From Paenibacillus chibensis (GTDB taxonomy: Bacteria; Bacillota; Bacilli; Paenibacillales; Paenibacillaceae), in assembly GCF_004001045.1 (NCBI RefSeq), contig NZ_BIMK01000032.1:1-64000 (forward strand): a stretch of DNA of 64,000 nucleotides. The letters run 5' to 3'. Below are positions 17,503 to 25,834 of this stretch, piece by piece. The notes below the pieces were generated by a model. The model was not told where the DNA came from. It worked only from the letters and a program-made list of their open reading frames with translations, and ran no database searches. A program made the translations under genes and the position numbers. The stretch's first letter is position 1. The number at the start of each line of letters is the position of its first letter.

Positions 17503-17520
17503 TATCTTGATTTAAAGATA
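17503..17520. promoter_or_regulatory. MhqR-like operator
   Basis: TATCTTGATTTAAAGATA agrees at about 14 of 18 positions with the MhqR box of B. subtilis, TATCTCGAATTCGAGATA as I recall it. The outer TATCTT/AAGATA arms are perfect. MhqR is a MarR-type repressor that releases quinone-detoxification genes, including a DoxX gene. The box lies about 140 bases before the DoxX start and about 80 before the divergent small ORF. Confidence 0.55.
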
Positions 17521-17600
17521 TATGAATTTCAGGCTTTAGTCAACTTTTTTTTGTTTAGAATTCCTGCTCATGGATATATTCGCCTTGTTCCGCTAATAAT

Positions 17601-17846
17601 ATGTCGAAAAGAACGGGGCCGAGACAAATGAAGAGTCCTACCCAATCCGGGAATCAGCGGGTCACTAGAGATTTCGGGGAATGGCAAGCACTCCTTCGGC
17701 ATGAAACGCTGCAGCGGATTAAATTCGGAACCTTTATCCAGCTCATAGCATGCCCGGAACTGAAAGATCTGTTCATCAAGAGTATCTCGGAGAACGACGA
17801 ATTGTTAAAGCTGCTCCGGCAGCGATTAGAATCCAACGTTCCCTGA
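17601..17846 (+). CDS. Small hypothetical protein, possibly spore-related
   Basis: An 81-aa soluble protein I do not recognise. Residues about 25-78 form two amphipathic helices (EWQALLRHETLQRIKFGTF, then SENDELLKLLRQRLE). The ATG at 17601 lacks a good ribosome binding site; an internal ATG at 17628 after GGCCGAG is possible. It lies 19 bases before a CotF-like ORF on the same strand, so the two may be made together. Confidence 0.5.
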   Translation: MSKRTGPRQMKSPTQSGNQRVTRDFGEWQALLRHETLQRIKFGTFIQLIACPELKDLFIKSISENDELLKLLRQRLESNVP

Positions 17847-17865
17847 ACGGCCACTTGCAGTAGAG

Positions 17866-18195
17866 GTGAAGGAATTGAACCCGATCATAGAGAGCCTGCT
17901 AGGCATGAAAGCATTTAACGACCAATTCATTGCAGAAGATCTGCTGCAGGGTAATCGGAGCCGAATGAGCTTGCTGGCGAATTGCCTTCAAGCCACTTCG
18001 GATGAACAGCTCCTGCATGAGCTTATCCTTCAGATTCGTTTTTCCATTCAACTGGAGCACTCTTTATTGGAGCTGTGCTTAAAAAAAGACTGGCTGTCAG
18101 GTAACCCTGCGGAACAGCTGAACCGTGATTTGAAATGGGCGTTCAAGGTGATGCAGCTCGCTCCAAAACCCGAAGAAAACCGTCAATCGACGTAA
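17866..18195 (+). CDS. CotF-like spore coat-type protein
   Basis: A 109-aa all-helical protein. Residues 19-80 (FIAEDLLQGNRSRMSLLANC, later QATSDEQLLHELILQIRFSI and LKKDWL) follow the ferritin-like pattern of the spore coat protein CotF: D-L-L, a positively charged turn, an A-T-S break and a final K-x-W/Y. The GTG at 17866 has almost no spacing from GAGGTG; a TTG at 17875 with that site upstream is an equally good start. Coat assignment is a family resemblance only. Confidence 0.5.
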   Translation: MKELNPIIESLLGMKAFNDQFIAEDLLQGNRSRMSLLANCLQATSDEQLLHELILQIRFSIQLEHSLLELCLKKDWLSGNPAEQLNRDLKWAFKVMQLAPKPEENRQST

Positions 18196-18244
18196 GCCCA
18201 CCGAAGACAACCGCATGCAAAAGGTTTATCCTTTCTAGGATGAC

Positions 18245-18283
18245 AAAAACCGGCTCGCTGCACTTGGCAGCTGCCGGTTTTTA
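18245..18283. terminator. Terminator between convergent genes
   Basis: AAAACCGGC (18246-18254) pairs with GCCGGTTTTT (18273-18282), with an inner GCTGCACTTGGCAGC-like hairpin and T/A runs on both sides. Confidence 0.8.
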
Positions 18284-18297
18284 TAACTAGGCTCATC

Positions 18298-18861
18298 TTA
18301 ATGAAGCTTGGAATCATCATCCGGAATACGGGTTGTTTCATCGGTAATCAGCCCGAGGTCATTATTGTACCGCTCTGTGTTCAGCGAACGGTTATCCCTG
18401 AAAATATCGATAATTTCCCGGTCTCGCCCGCCCGCTTCGACGATGACCAGAATTTTACCTTTGTCTACGTAGCCTTCATAGTCCTTAGCCTCATCCTCCG
18501 GTATGCCGAGTCCGATCAATCCCCCCACCATCCCGCCTGCTCCTGCGCCGACGGCAAGGCCTGCGAGTGTTGCTGCGATGGGGCCGGCAGCTAAGATGGG
18601 ACCAATGCCAGGAATCGCAAGGGCACCGATGCCTGCAAGCAGTCCTGTCACGCCTCCAAGCATTCCGCCCGTAGCCACGCCTGCCGCCACGCCTTCCGGC
18701 GCCTTCGTGCCCGTATCCTTCGTCAGAGACTCCAAATCCTCACGGTCCTTCGTAATGACGGAAATACCCTTGGAAGGAAAGCCATCGTTCTGCAGAGCTT
18801 CGATGGCCCGGGAGGCCTCCTGTTCCGTTTCGAACACGCCTACAATCTTCTTCTCATCCAT
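18298..18861 (-). CDS. General stress protein 17M-like (YflT domain) protein
   Basis: A 187-aa protein with an N-terminal stress-protein-17M/YflT domain (KIVGVFETEQEASRAIEALQ and ISVITKDRED, about residues 4-40), a Gly/Ala-rich middle (about 60-130) able to form paired membrane hairpins, and a C-terminal strand-helix segment (KGKILVIVEAGG). Such proteins accumulate under sigma-B-type general stress; the molecular role is unknown. The start at 18861 is preferred over 18894 because GGAGGAAAG lies just upstream of it. Confidence 0.82.
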   Translation of the reverse strand: MDEKKIVGVFETEQEASRAIEALQNDGFPSKGISVITKDREDLESLTKDTGTKAPEGVAAGVATGGMLGGVTGLLAGIGALAIPGIGPILAAGPIAATLAGLAVGAGAGGMVGGLIGLGIPEDEAKDYEGYVDKGKILVIVEAGGRDREIIDIFRDNRSLNTERYNNDLGLITDETTRIPDDDSKLH

Positions 18862-18950
18862 GACCCTTTCCTCCAATTCACTGTTTGTTTTCATATTACC
18901 CTCTGCAGCCGAAAAACAAACAAAGGAGCTCTTATACTGGGGCCTGCCTG

Positions 18951-21476
18951 CTATTGGGGACGAGTCCTTCTTGTAGGAATAGCTTCAAGCGGATCATCCG
19001 GCCAGTAATGCTTCGGATACCTTCCTTTCAGCTCCTTTTTCACTTCAAAATATCCGCTCTGCCAAAAGTTCGCCAGGTCGGATGTAATTTGAACGGGTCG
19101 CTGCGCTGGAGACAAAAGATGCAGCGTCAGCGGTATTTTGCCGTGACCGATGCGCGGCGTCTCATGCAGTCCGAACATTTCCTGCAGCTTGACCGCCAAA
19201 ACGGGCTGCAGCGGGTCGCTGTAATCGATTGCGATTCTGGAGCCGCTTGGCACCGTGTAATGCGTCGGGATCTCCCGGTCAAGTCGGCTTCGTCGATCCC
19301 ATCCCAGCATCTGATCCAGCACGCTGGCAAGCTGCAGCTTTTGCAGATCCGCGCGGCTCTTCATGCCGTGCAGATAAGGCAAGAGCCACTGCTCCAGCGT
19401 TACGAGAAGCGCCTGCTCCGTCATATCGGGCCATGTCGGGTCCGCCAGATGCATCAGCTGGAGCCGCTGCCGTAGCTGCCTGGACGGTTTGGACCACGGC
19501 AGCATCTCGATCCCCTCGGCTCGGATCCCTGCGAGCAGAGCCGACGCAATCCGCTCCGGATCCGGTTTAACGGCTGGCGATTCGCGAAGCGTGATTGCCC
19601 CCAGATTCACCTGATTCCGGGCTTTGACACCGCCGAGCGACGAGTCCCATTCAACGATCAGAGCCTCCTCGATCTCATCAGCGTGGTATTGAAGGAGGTC
19701 CTGGATCGAAAGCGGAGAAGCCAGCAATATTTTCCCCTCCGCTCCCTTCTGATCATCGACCTCGGCCGCAGTCAGAAAGGAAGACCGGCTCAGCAGCTGG
19801 GCTCGCGGAAGCTCGACGCCTCGTCCCGAGGCCAACAGGAACTTGCCATCCCCGCGGCTTTGACCGATACGATCCGGATAGGCGAAGGAAAGAAGCAAAC
19901 CGATCTTCCCCATATCCGGGTTTTCACCGGCAGGAATGCCCAGCTGCTTGCGGATACGGCGGCTTTCCTGGACGATCCGCTTCAAAGCCGCAACATCGGT
20001 ATGCTCCGCCGCAGTGCTCTGTTGCTCCCAAAGAAATACGGCTTCGATCCGGGTGCGGATATCGGCATCCCGTTCCAATGCATTGCCACGCATCATATCC
20101 CTTTCCTGGAGAAGTGCTGCGATGGCTGCCCCCAATCCGCCTTGCCCCATCTCTTTTGCCTGAAGCATCATCGCCGCCAGCCGCGGATGCATGCCGAGCT
20201 CTGCCATCTGTTTGCCTCGCGCCGTGATCATTCCATCCGGATCGACCGCACCAAGACGCCGCAGAACTTCTCTGCCTCGTTCAAACGCGGCGTCCGGAGG
20301 CGGATCCAGAAACTGCAGCTCCCTTGGATTCCGGACTCCCCAAGCAGCGAGCTCCAAAGCAAGCGGAGCCAAATCCGTAGCCAGAATTTCAGGCTGGTTG
20401 CGTGGGCGCAAATGATCCTGCACTTCGGCGCCCCACAGTCGATAGGCGGCTCCCGGCGCCGTTCTTCCCGCCCGGCCCCTGCGCTGGTCAGCGGAAGCGC
20501 GGGATACCCGGTCCGTTGCCAGATAAGGCATTCCAGTCCTTGCAGAGAACAGCTGGGTCCGCATCAGACCGCTGTCCACGACGATTCGGACGCCATCGAT
20601 CGTCAAGCTGGTCTCGGCGATCGAGGTCGCCAGGATGATCTTGCGCCGGTTCCCCGGATCGGGTCGCACCGCCGCATCCTGCTCGAGCTGCGGCAGTTGT
20701 CCGTACAACGGCCTTATTACCCCGTCTGCCTGTATTCCGCCTCGCTCCAGCTCAGCCTGAAGCCTGCGGATTTCCCCAGCACCCGGGAGGAAGGCAAGCA
20801 CGTCGCCAGGATGCGCGGCCGCTGCCTCACGAATGACGGCCGCCATCTGCTGCTCCAGCTTCATGCCGGCAGGCTGGGGCCTGTAGAACGTCTCTACCGG
20901 AAACTGACGTCCGGGACATTCCACCACGGGAGCATCCCCGAGGAGGTCGGCAACCGGCTCCGCTTCCAGCGTGGCCGACATAACCAGAATGCGAAGGTCT
21001 TCCCTCAGGACAGACTTTGATTCCAGAGCCAGAGCCAAGCCAAGATCCCCTTGCAAATTACGCTCATGGAATTCGTCAAAGATAATCATGCCGACCTCTT
21101 CAAGCTCGGGATCGCATTGCAGCATGCGGCTCAATATCCCTTCCGTCACCACTTCGATCTTGGTATGTTGACTGATCCTGCTGTCCATCCGCACCCGATA
21201 GCCTACGGTACCCCCGATGGATTCGCCGAGAATCCGCGACATGTACTCCGCCGCAGATCGGGCAGCCAGGCGGCGGGGCTCCAGCATGATGATTTTGCGC
21301 CCCGATAGCCAGGGCTCATTCAGGAAGGCGAGCGGTACCTGTGTGGTTTTACCTGCTCCCGGTTCGGCCACAAGCACCGCAGATGTGCCTGTACGAAGCT
21401 TGTCCAGCAGCTCCGGCAGCACCCGCTGTATAGGAAGTTCATTCATTGTCAATTCACCAAGTCTTTCCGTATTCAT
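18951..21476 (-). CDS. hrpB: ATP-dependent RNA helicase HrpB
   Basis: An 841-aa DEAH/RHA-type helicase. Visible motifs in order: Walker A AEPGAGKTTQVP (about residue 36), I-F-D-E-F-H-E-R (motif II), V-M-S-A-T-L-E-A (III), the helicase C domain with TSIAETSLTIDGV, and motif VI QRRGRAGRTAPG. The long C-terminal region ending in SDLANFWQSGYFEVKKELKG and RYPKHYWPDDP is the HrpB signature. Length is normal for the family. HrpB unwinds RNA in vitro but its bacterial role is not settled. An upstream AGGGG fits the ATG at 21476. Confidence 0.93.
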   Translation of the reverse strand: MNTERLGELTMNELPIQRVLPELLDKLRTGTSAVLVAEPGAGKTTQVPLAFLNEPWLSGRKIIMLEPRRLAARSAAEYMSRILGESIGGTVGYRVRMDSRISQHTKIEVVTEGILSRMLQCDPELEEVGMIIFDEFHERNLQGDLGLALALESKSVLREDLRILVMSATLEAEPVADLLGDAPVVECPGRQFPVETFYRPQPAGMKLEQQMAAVIREAAAAHPGDVLAFLPGAGEIRRLQAELERGGIQADGVIRPLYGQLPQLEQDAAVRPDPGNRRKIILATSIAETSLTIDGVRIVVDSGLMRTQLFSARTGMPYLATDRVSRASADQRRGRAGRTAPGAAYRLWGAEVQDHLRPRNQPEILATDLAPLALELAAWGVRNPRELQFLDPPPDAAFERGREVLRRLGAVDPDGMITARGKQMAELGMHPRLAAMMLQAKEMGQGGLGAAIAALLQERDMMRGNALERDADIRTRIEAVFLWEQQSTAAEHTDVAALKRIVQESRRIRKQLGIPAGENPDMGKIGLLLSFAYPDRIGQSRGDGKFLLASGRGVELPRAQLLSRSSFLTAAEVDDQKGAEGKILLASPLSIQDLLQYHADEIEEALIVEWDSSLGGVKARNQVNLGAITLRESPAVKPDPERIASALLAGIRAEGIEMLPWSKPSRQLRQRLQLMHLADPTWPDMTEQALLVTLEQWLLPYLHGMKSRADLQKLQLASVLDQMLGWDRRSRLDREIPTHYTVPSGSRIAIDYSDPLQPVLAVKLQEMFGLHETPRIGHGKIPLTLHLLSPAQRPVQITSDLANFWQSGYFEVKKELKGRYPKHYWPDDPLEAIPTRRTRPQ

Positions 21477-21570
21477 ATTTCGTCCCCTACCATTATAGAG
21501 CCCCGGACGACTGGATATCCACGCCGATTTGCTATAAAATGATCGAAGCTGTACTAAGGAGGGGAATTAC

Positions 21571-22551
21571 GTGAGTCAGGACCCATTACCGGTGCGAGGC
21601 AGATTTGCACCTACACCTTCCGGCGAGCTGCATATCGGCAACGCCTGGGCGGCTCTGCTCTCCTGGCTTCAGATCCGCAGTCTGGGCGGAACGTTCGTGC
21701 TGCGGATGGAAGATATCGACATCCAGCGGTCGCGGCCGCATCTCGCGCGCCAAATCATCGACGATTTGTACTGGCTCGGTCTGGACTGGGATGAAGGTCC
21801 GGATGTCGGGGGCCCATATGGTCCATATACCCAAAGCAAGCGGCTCAATTATTATGAACATGCCTTGAAACAGCTCGAACGGCAAGGATACCTGTATCCC
21901 TGCTTTTGCAGCCGGGCCGATCTGCTGGCAGCCGCAAGCGCGCCGCATGGCTTGTCTTCGGAAGGCCCCGCTTATCCGGGCACCTGCCGCCAACTGACGG
22001 CAGATGATATCGCATTAAAAAAGCGGGCCAAACAGCCCTCCTTGAGATTCAAAGCGGAGCACCAAGCCCTGGTCTTTCAAGACGGAATCGCCGGCCGCCA
22101 GGAATGCGATGCTGCGGGCGGAGGGGATTTCATCGTACGCAGGGCGGACGGCATGTTTTCTTACCAGCTCGCCGTCGTCGTGGACGATGATATGATGCGT
22201 ATTTCGCATGTTCTGCGGGGGATGGACCTGCTGGATTCTGTACCGAGACAGCTCATGCTGTACAAAGCGCTGGACATGCATGCTCCAGCCTTTGCCCATG
22301 TACCGCTATTTATGGGCCCGGACGGCAAGCGGCTGGCCAAACGGCACGGCGGTACCAGCCTTGCGGCGCTGCGCGAAGCGGGCACCGCGCCGGAACGGAT
22401 CGTCGGCTGGCTGATGTGGGTTGCCGGGCTGACCGAGCACCCTGAGCCTTTGAAGCCTGAGGAGTGCATACCGCTTTTTAACATGGACAAGCTTCCGACC
22501 AAGCCCATCCTCATCACGGACGAGAAGCTTCACGGGTTGCATGGCCATTAA
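21571..22551 (+). CDS. gluQ: Glutamyl-Q tRNA(Asp) synthetase
   Basis: A 326-aa truncated relative of glutamyl-tRNA synthetase that attaches glutamate to the queuosine base of tRNA-Asp. The catalytic core begins with RFAPTPSGELHIGNAWAAL (HIGH-type motif) and carries the class I signature near KRLAKRHGGTSL. A zinc site is formed by YPCFCSRADL and YPGTCRQL. No anticodon-binding domain follows, as expected. The GTG start has AAGGAGGGG upstream. Divergent from hrpB. Confidence 0.93.
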   Translation: MSQDPLPVRGRFAPTPSGELHIGNAWAALLSWLQIRSLGGTFVLRMEDIDIQRSRPHLARQIIDDLYWLGLDWDEGPDVGGPYGPYTQSKRLNYYEHALKQLERQGYLYPCFCSRADLLAAASAPHGLSSEGPAYPGTCRQLTADDIALKKRAKQPSLRFKAEHQALVFQDGIAGRQECDAAGGGDFIVRRADGMFSYQLAVVVDDDMMRISHVLRGMDLLDSVPRQLMLYKALDMHAPAFAHVPLFMGPDGKRLAKRHGGTSLAALREAGTAPERIVGWLMWVAGLTEHPEPLKPEECIPLFNMDKLPTKPILITDEKLHGLHGH

Positions 22552-22577
22552 TTTTTGATTCGAATCATATCAGGACG

Positions 22578-22626
22578 AAAAACCTCTATCCCTACCTTAC
22601 GAAAGGTAACGATAGAGGTTTTTGAT
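22578..22626. terminator. Terminator between gluQ and the DUF1992 gene
   Basis: AAAAACCTCTATC (22578-22590) pairs perfectly with GATAGAGGTTTTT (22611-22623), with an inner TACCTTACGAAAGGTA hairpin. It can serve both convergent genes. Confidence 0.88.
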
Positions 22627-22656
22627 TTCCTGTTTATCCGTCATGAAGTCTTTGGA

Positions 22657-23034
22657 TTACGAATCCTGAAGCCGGTCGCGCAGCTTTTCTTCGTATTGCA
22701 AAAATGCCGTGCTGCCGCTGAGTCCTCTCTGCTCCATCAGCATTTGAAAGCGCAGCTTTTTCTCGGTAAGCGTGCGGGTCAGCTTTTCCTTTTCGCCGGC
22801 GTTCTCGCATAGATGAATCAGGTTCCGCAGCTTGATGAGTTCCCCCTGCAGCTGCATTTCCTCCGGAATCAGCCCGGCATTTTTCATGATTTTATATGAC
22901 ATCCGCAGGTCCTCCGGAATATGGGACACATCCTCCAGCTCCAGCGGCTTTCCTTTGCCGGCCAAGTCCTTGAAATCCCCTTGCTCCATGGCCTGATGAA
23001 TTCTTTGCTCCGCCAGCCAAGACATGATGCTCAT
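22657..23034 (-). CDS. DUF1992 (DnaJ subfamily C member 28-like) protein
   Basis: A 125-aa protein of the DUF1992 family. The opening AEQRIHQAMEQGDFKDLAGK and GKPLELEDVSHIPEDLRMSY (about residues 8-47) is the highly conserved core. The rest is helical and probably coiled coil. In eukaryotes this domain is found in DNAJC28; the bacterial role is unknown. GGGAGG lies 9 bases before the ATG. Confidence 0.88.
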   Translation of the reverse strand: MSIMSWLAEQRIHQAMEQGDFKDLAGKGKPLELEDVSHIPEDLRMSYKIMKNAGLIPEEMQLQGELIKLRNLIHLCENAGEKEKLTRTLTEKKLRFQMLMEQRGLSGSTAFLQYEEKLRDRLQDS

Positions 23035-23217
23035 GTGCGGGCAGCCTCCCTTTTGAATAAGGTATTCTTCTTACTATGTAATCATGGACAAAAGGGGATG
23101 TCAAACCGGAAATACCTCCTCCGATCGGCTTACTTTCCCGGAAGACATGCTGCGTATTGGCTGTGTTCATGCGATACCAGGCTGCTCCGTCTTCGATATT
23201 GATACTGAAACCAAATG

Positions 23218-23256
23218 GAAAAAGCCGCCCCCGCTTCTGCGGAAACGGCTTTCTAT
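23218..23256 (-). terminator. Terminator of the SDR gene
   Basis: On the minus strand AAAGCCG...CGGCTTTTT encloses an inner CCGCAGAAGCGG hairpin, just after the stop codon of the SDR gene. Confidence 0.8.
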
Positions 23257-23273
23257 GAACCCGTTCGCTTCTT

Positions 23274-24080
23274 TTAGCAGAGCAGGGATTCCGCTCCGTC
23301 GATGATGATCTGTGCCCCTGTAATATGGCAGGACTCATCCGACCCCAGGAATGCCACCAAATCCGCCACATTCCCCGGATCTCCCGGTCCATCCGCCAGC
23401 GGCTGACTGCCTTCGGGAAATTGTACCGGGATAATAATCTCCTTCAGCTTATCCGTCTTCTCGGTGCTCTGATCGATGTTGGTGGAAATAGACCCCGGAC
23501 AGATGACGTTGACGCGGATCTTGAACTTCGCCAGCTCCAGCGCCGCCATTTTCGCAAAAGCCACTTGTCCTGCCTTCGAGGTGCTGTATGCCGACATGCC
23601 GAAATTCGAGAACGTCCGGTTACCGTTGATGGAGCTCGTAATGATGACGCTGCCGCCCTGCTTTTTCAGGTGTGGGATCGCGTATTTCACCGTCAAAAAC
23701 GTACCGTTCAGGTTAACGTTCAACGTATGCTGCCAGTCTTCCAGCTTCATGTCCTCAATCGGGGAAAGCACGCCGTTGATTCCCGCATTCGCAAATACGA
23801 CATCGACCGTTCCGAACAGCTCCACCGTTTCGAGCACCGCTTTTTCCACCCGGGCGGCATCCGAGGTGTCCACGTCAAATGCGCGGGCGGCGCCGGGCCG
23901 GATGGCGTTGATTTCCGCTTCGGTCTGGGCGGTGCGGTCATTCAGCAAATCGAACAAGGCCACATTGGCTCCCTCTGTCGCCATTTTAATGGCAGCCGCT
24001 TTTCCAATGCCGGAACCGGCTCCCGTCACAATCGCTGTCTTTCCTGTAAAACGCAGTTTATTAACCTGCTCCTGGCTCAT
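23274..24080 (-). CDS. Short-chain dehydrogenase/reductase
   Basis: A 268-aa classical SDR. TGAGSGIGKAAAIKMATEG (about residues 17-35) is the cofactor-binding loop, FANAGINGVLSP the N-A-G motif, and the catalytic S-Y-K is visible as ITSSINGNRT then AYSTSKAGQVAFAK. The end (ITGAQIIIDGAESLLC) is typical. It oxidises or reduces an unknown alcohol or carbonyl with NAD(P). It lies just downstream of the type VII locus on the same strand but has its own terminator and probably a separate function. Confidence 0.92.
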   Translation of the reverse strand: MSQEQVNKLRFTGKTAIVTGAGSGIGKAAAIKMATEGANVALFDLLNDRTAQTEAEINAIRPGAARAFDVDTSDAARVEKAVLETVELFGTVDVVFANAGINGVLSPIEDMKLEDWQHTLNVNLNGTFLTVKYAIPHLKKQGGSVIITSSINGNRTFSNFGMSAYSTSKAGQVAFAKMAALELAKFKIRVNVICPGSISTNIDQSTEKTDKLKEIIIPVQFPEGSQPLADGPGDPGNVADLVAFLGSDESCHITGAQIIIDGAESLLC

Positions 24081-24220
24081 TCTTATCTCTCCTTTGGGTT
24101 CCTGGTTCTATTATGTTTCATCTGTCACAAGATTACCCAAAAAGAGGAGCAGCTTAATCAGGAGAAGGACAACATTTTTCAGACCTCTTTATTTAAGAAG
24201 ATGCGAATGTATGGATTTAT

Positions 24221-25027
24221 TTACCACTGCAGCTCTAAAAATGCGGCGTCATCCTGCAATCCGCCTGTATGCGGGGCGTCGAGCAGCACCTGGATTTGTT
24301 CATCCGGCAGCAGCTGGCGGATCGCATCCAAATCGTCCAAGCCGTCGGTGTACAGCTGCAGACGCGCCGGCACGCCGTATTCCAGCCGCGTCTGATACAC
24401 ATGCGGCGAGCCTCCAACCGGCCCGGTTAACGTGGACCAGCGCTCGCTTGTAAGCATCGTGGCATGAAAATGCTCGCTGATCTCCATATCGTTTTTCCAA
24501 AAACGCAAGCGGGAATCACCCTGCCAGGCCATCCAGATCCTGCCATGCTTTTTCTTGGCCGACGGGAGTTCGATCCGCCCGCAAATATACATGGTCTGGC
24601 TGCCGAGCCGCTGTTTATCCTCCAGCACCTCACGCAGCAGCGAGGGTACTTCTCCCGGAGGGGTGAGCTGCTTCAGCTGCTCCGAAGCCGCGCCGGTAAT
24701 GTCCTTCATGAATCCCGTAAACGCGGCCGAAGACCATTCGCGGGTCGTGCTTAACCAGTCCAGCAGGGTGTTGCCTAAAAATCTTGCCGCGAAATCACCT
24801 TGATAGCTCTGACCAACCCCGTCGCAGAGAACAAAATTGCAGGAATCTCCCTCGATATGAACACCAACAAAATCCTGTCCTTTTTCCCCCTGGATCAAGC
24901 TATCCATAGCACGTCCGTAAGCATATCTGCACGCGAAGCGTCCATGATAAGTCGAAAGCCTTTGCTCGGCAGATTGGGAACTGACAAACGAAAACACATC
25001 CTGGGCTGCAGCCGTATTGGTTTTCAT
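24221..25027 (-). CDS. PP2C-like protein phosphatase of the type VII locus
   Basis: A 268-aa protein of the PP2C (PPM) type. Metal-binding aspartates are visible in GQDFVGVHI (about residue 52), LCDGVGQSYQGDFAA (about 68), AWQGDSRLRFW (about 165) and YTDGLDDLD (about 222). PP2C enzymes remove phosphate from Ser/Thr. It is the last of ten genes in the type VII cluster, 13 bases after the VWA gene and two genes after the kinase, so it most likely reverses the kinase's action. No membrane segment is seen, so it is probably cytoplasmic. Confidence 0.82.
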   Translation of the reverse strand: MKTNTAAAQDVFSFVSSQSAEQRLSTYHGRFACRYAYGRAMDSLIQGEKGQDFVGVHIEGDSCNFVLCDGVGQSYQGDFAARFLGNTLLDWLSTTREWSSAAFTGFMKDITGAASEQLKQLTPPGEVPSLLREVLEDKQRLGSQTMYICGRIELPSAKKKHGRIWMAWQGDSRLRFWKNDMEISEHFHATMLTSERWSTLTGPVGGSPHVYQTRLEYGVPARLQLYTDGLDDLDAIRQLLPDEQIQVLLDAPHTGGLQDDAAFLELQW

Positions 25028-25040
25028 AGATTACCCCTTC

Positions 25041-25796
25041 CTACGCTCTGACTGGCGTTGCCGCCGACATCTGGAATCCGATGGATACGAGCTCCGAACA
25101 GCTTCCCGGAAGCATCATTAATGCTCCGGGAGACAACAGGTAATCAGCCTCGGCCAGCATTTCCCGGTAGCTTTCCGGAAGTGGCGAGGACATATTGCGC
25201 AGCTTCGCCGCATGCTCGTCCTGCAGCTCGGTTTCCGGAAGGATCCCCTTCCACCGGCGCGGCTGCAGAATAGGCTGGTCCAGCATATGATCGGAAATGA
25301 AAATGTTCTCAACCAGCACATTTCCATCCGGCACACTCATGCTCATGATCCGTTTCGCGATCGGCTCCGGGTCATCTCCGGTCGCGACTCCGTCGGTCAT
25401 GTGGCAGACCAACGGGGCAGGGCAATCCTGCATGTGAGGCAGCTCGGACTGCAGAATACGTTCGGCCTGCAGGAAAGCTTTCGCCGAATCTGAAAAACGC
25501 TTCGGGGTGAGATCCGGCAGCGTTCCGACAGCCGCGATTTCATCGATCCCCTTAATTCCGTTGAGCAGATCATACACATCGTCGCTGTAGGCCAGAATGG
25601 CTATCCGGTATCGCGGCGTAAGTCGGTTGCCTTTGGTGGAACGGAACACCATTTGGCGAATCGCCAGCGATAACGCTTCGTATACAATGTCGATGCGGCG
25701 TGTATTCTCCATCAGCATATTCATGGATGCGCTGATATCGATCAAATAAATAATAAGCGCGGGCGTGCGCTGGGAAGCTTGAATGGTATAATTCAT
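25041..25796 (-). CDS. von Willebrand factor A domain protein of the type VII locus
   Basis: A 251-aa protein. LIIYLIDISASMNMLM places a metal-ion-dependent adhesion site (D20-x-S22-x-S24), and CHMTDGVATGDD near residue 133 supplies the later conserved Thr-Asp. This is a cytoplasmic VWA domain of the kind that mediates protein contacts and commonly sits with kinase and PP2C genes, for example in tellurite-type and type VI secretion regulatory sets. There is no signal peptide. It lies between the kinase and phosphatase genes and may scaffold them or sense assembly. Confidence 0.85.
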   Translation of the reverse strand: MNYTIQASQRTPALIIYLIDISASMNMLMENTRRIDIVYEALSLAIRQMVFRSTKGNRLTPRYRIAILAYSDDVYDLLNGIKGIDEIAAVGTLPDLTPKRFSDSAKAFLQAERILQSELPHMQDCPAPLVCHMTDGVATGDDPEPIAKRIMSMSVPDGNVLVENIFISDHMLDQPILQPRRWKGILPETELQDEHAAKLRNMSSPLPESYREMLAEADYLLSPGALMMLPGSCSELVSIGFQMSAATPVRA

Positions 25797-25834
25797 CTCT
25801 TTGTCTGACTCCCCTTTTCATGAATAAATCGCGG

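Noticed and set aside
19683..21020. Long plus-strand ORF of 445 codons
   Set aside because: It is the exact antisense of hrpB, which has a full set of helicase motifs. The product is Arg/Ser/Pro-rich low-complexity sequence with no ribosome site.
24120..24215. Terminator after the PP2C gene
   Set aside because: AAAGAGG and CCTCTTTTT could pair but are separated by a loop of about 40 bases with no stable stem beneath. Too weak to annotate.
23325..24395. Long plus-strand ORF of 356 codons across the SDR gene
   Set aside because: Antisense to the SDR gene and the end of the phosphatase gene, both with clear motifs. No family resemblance.
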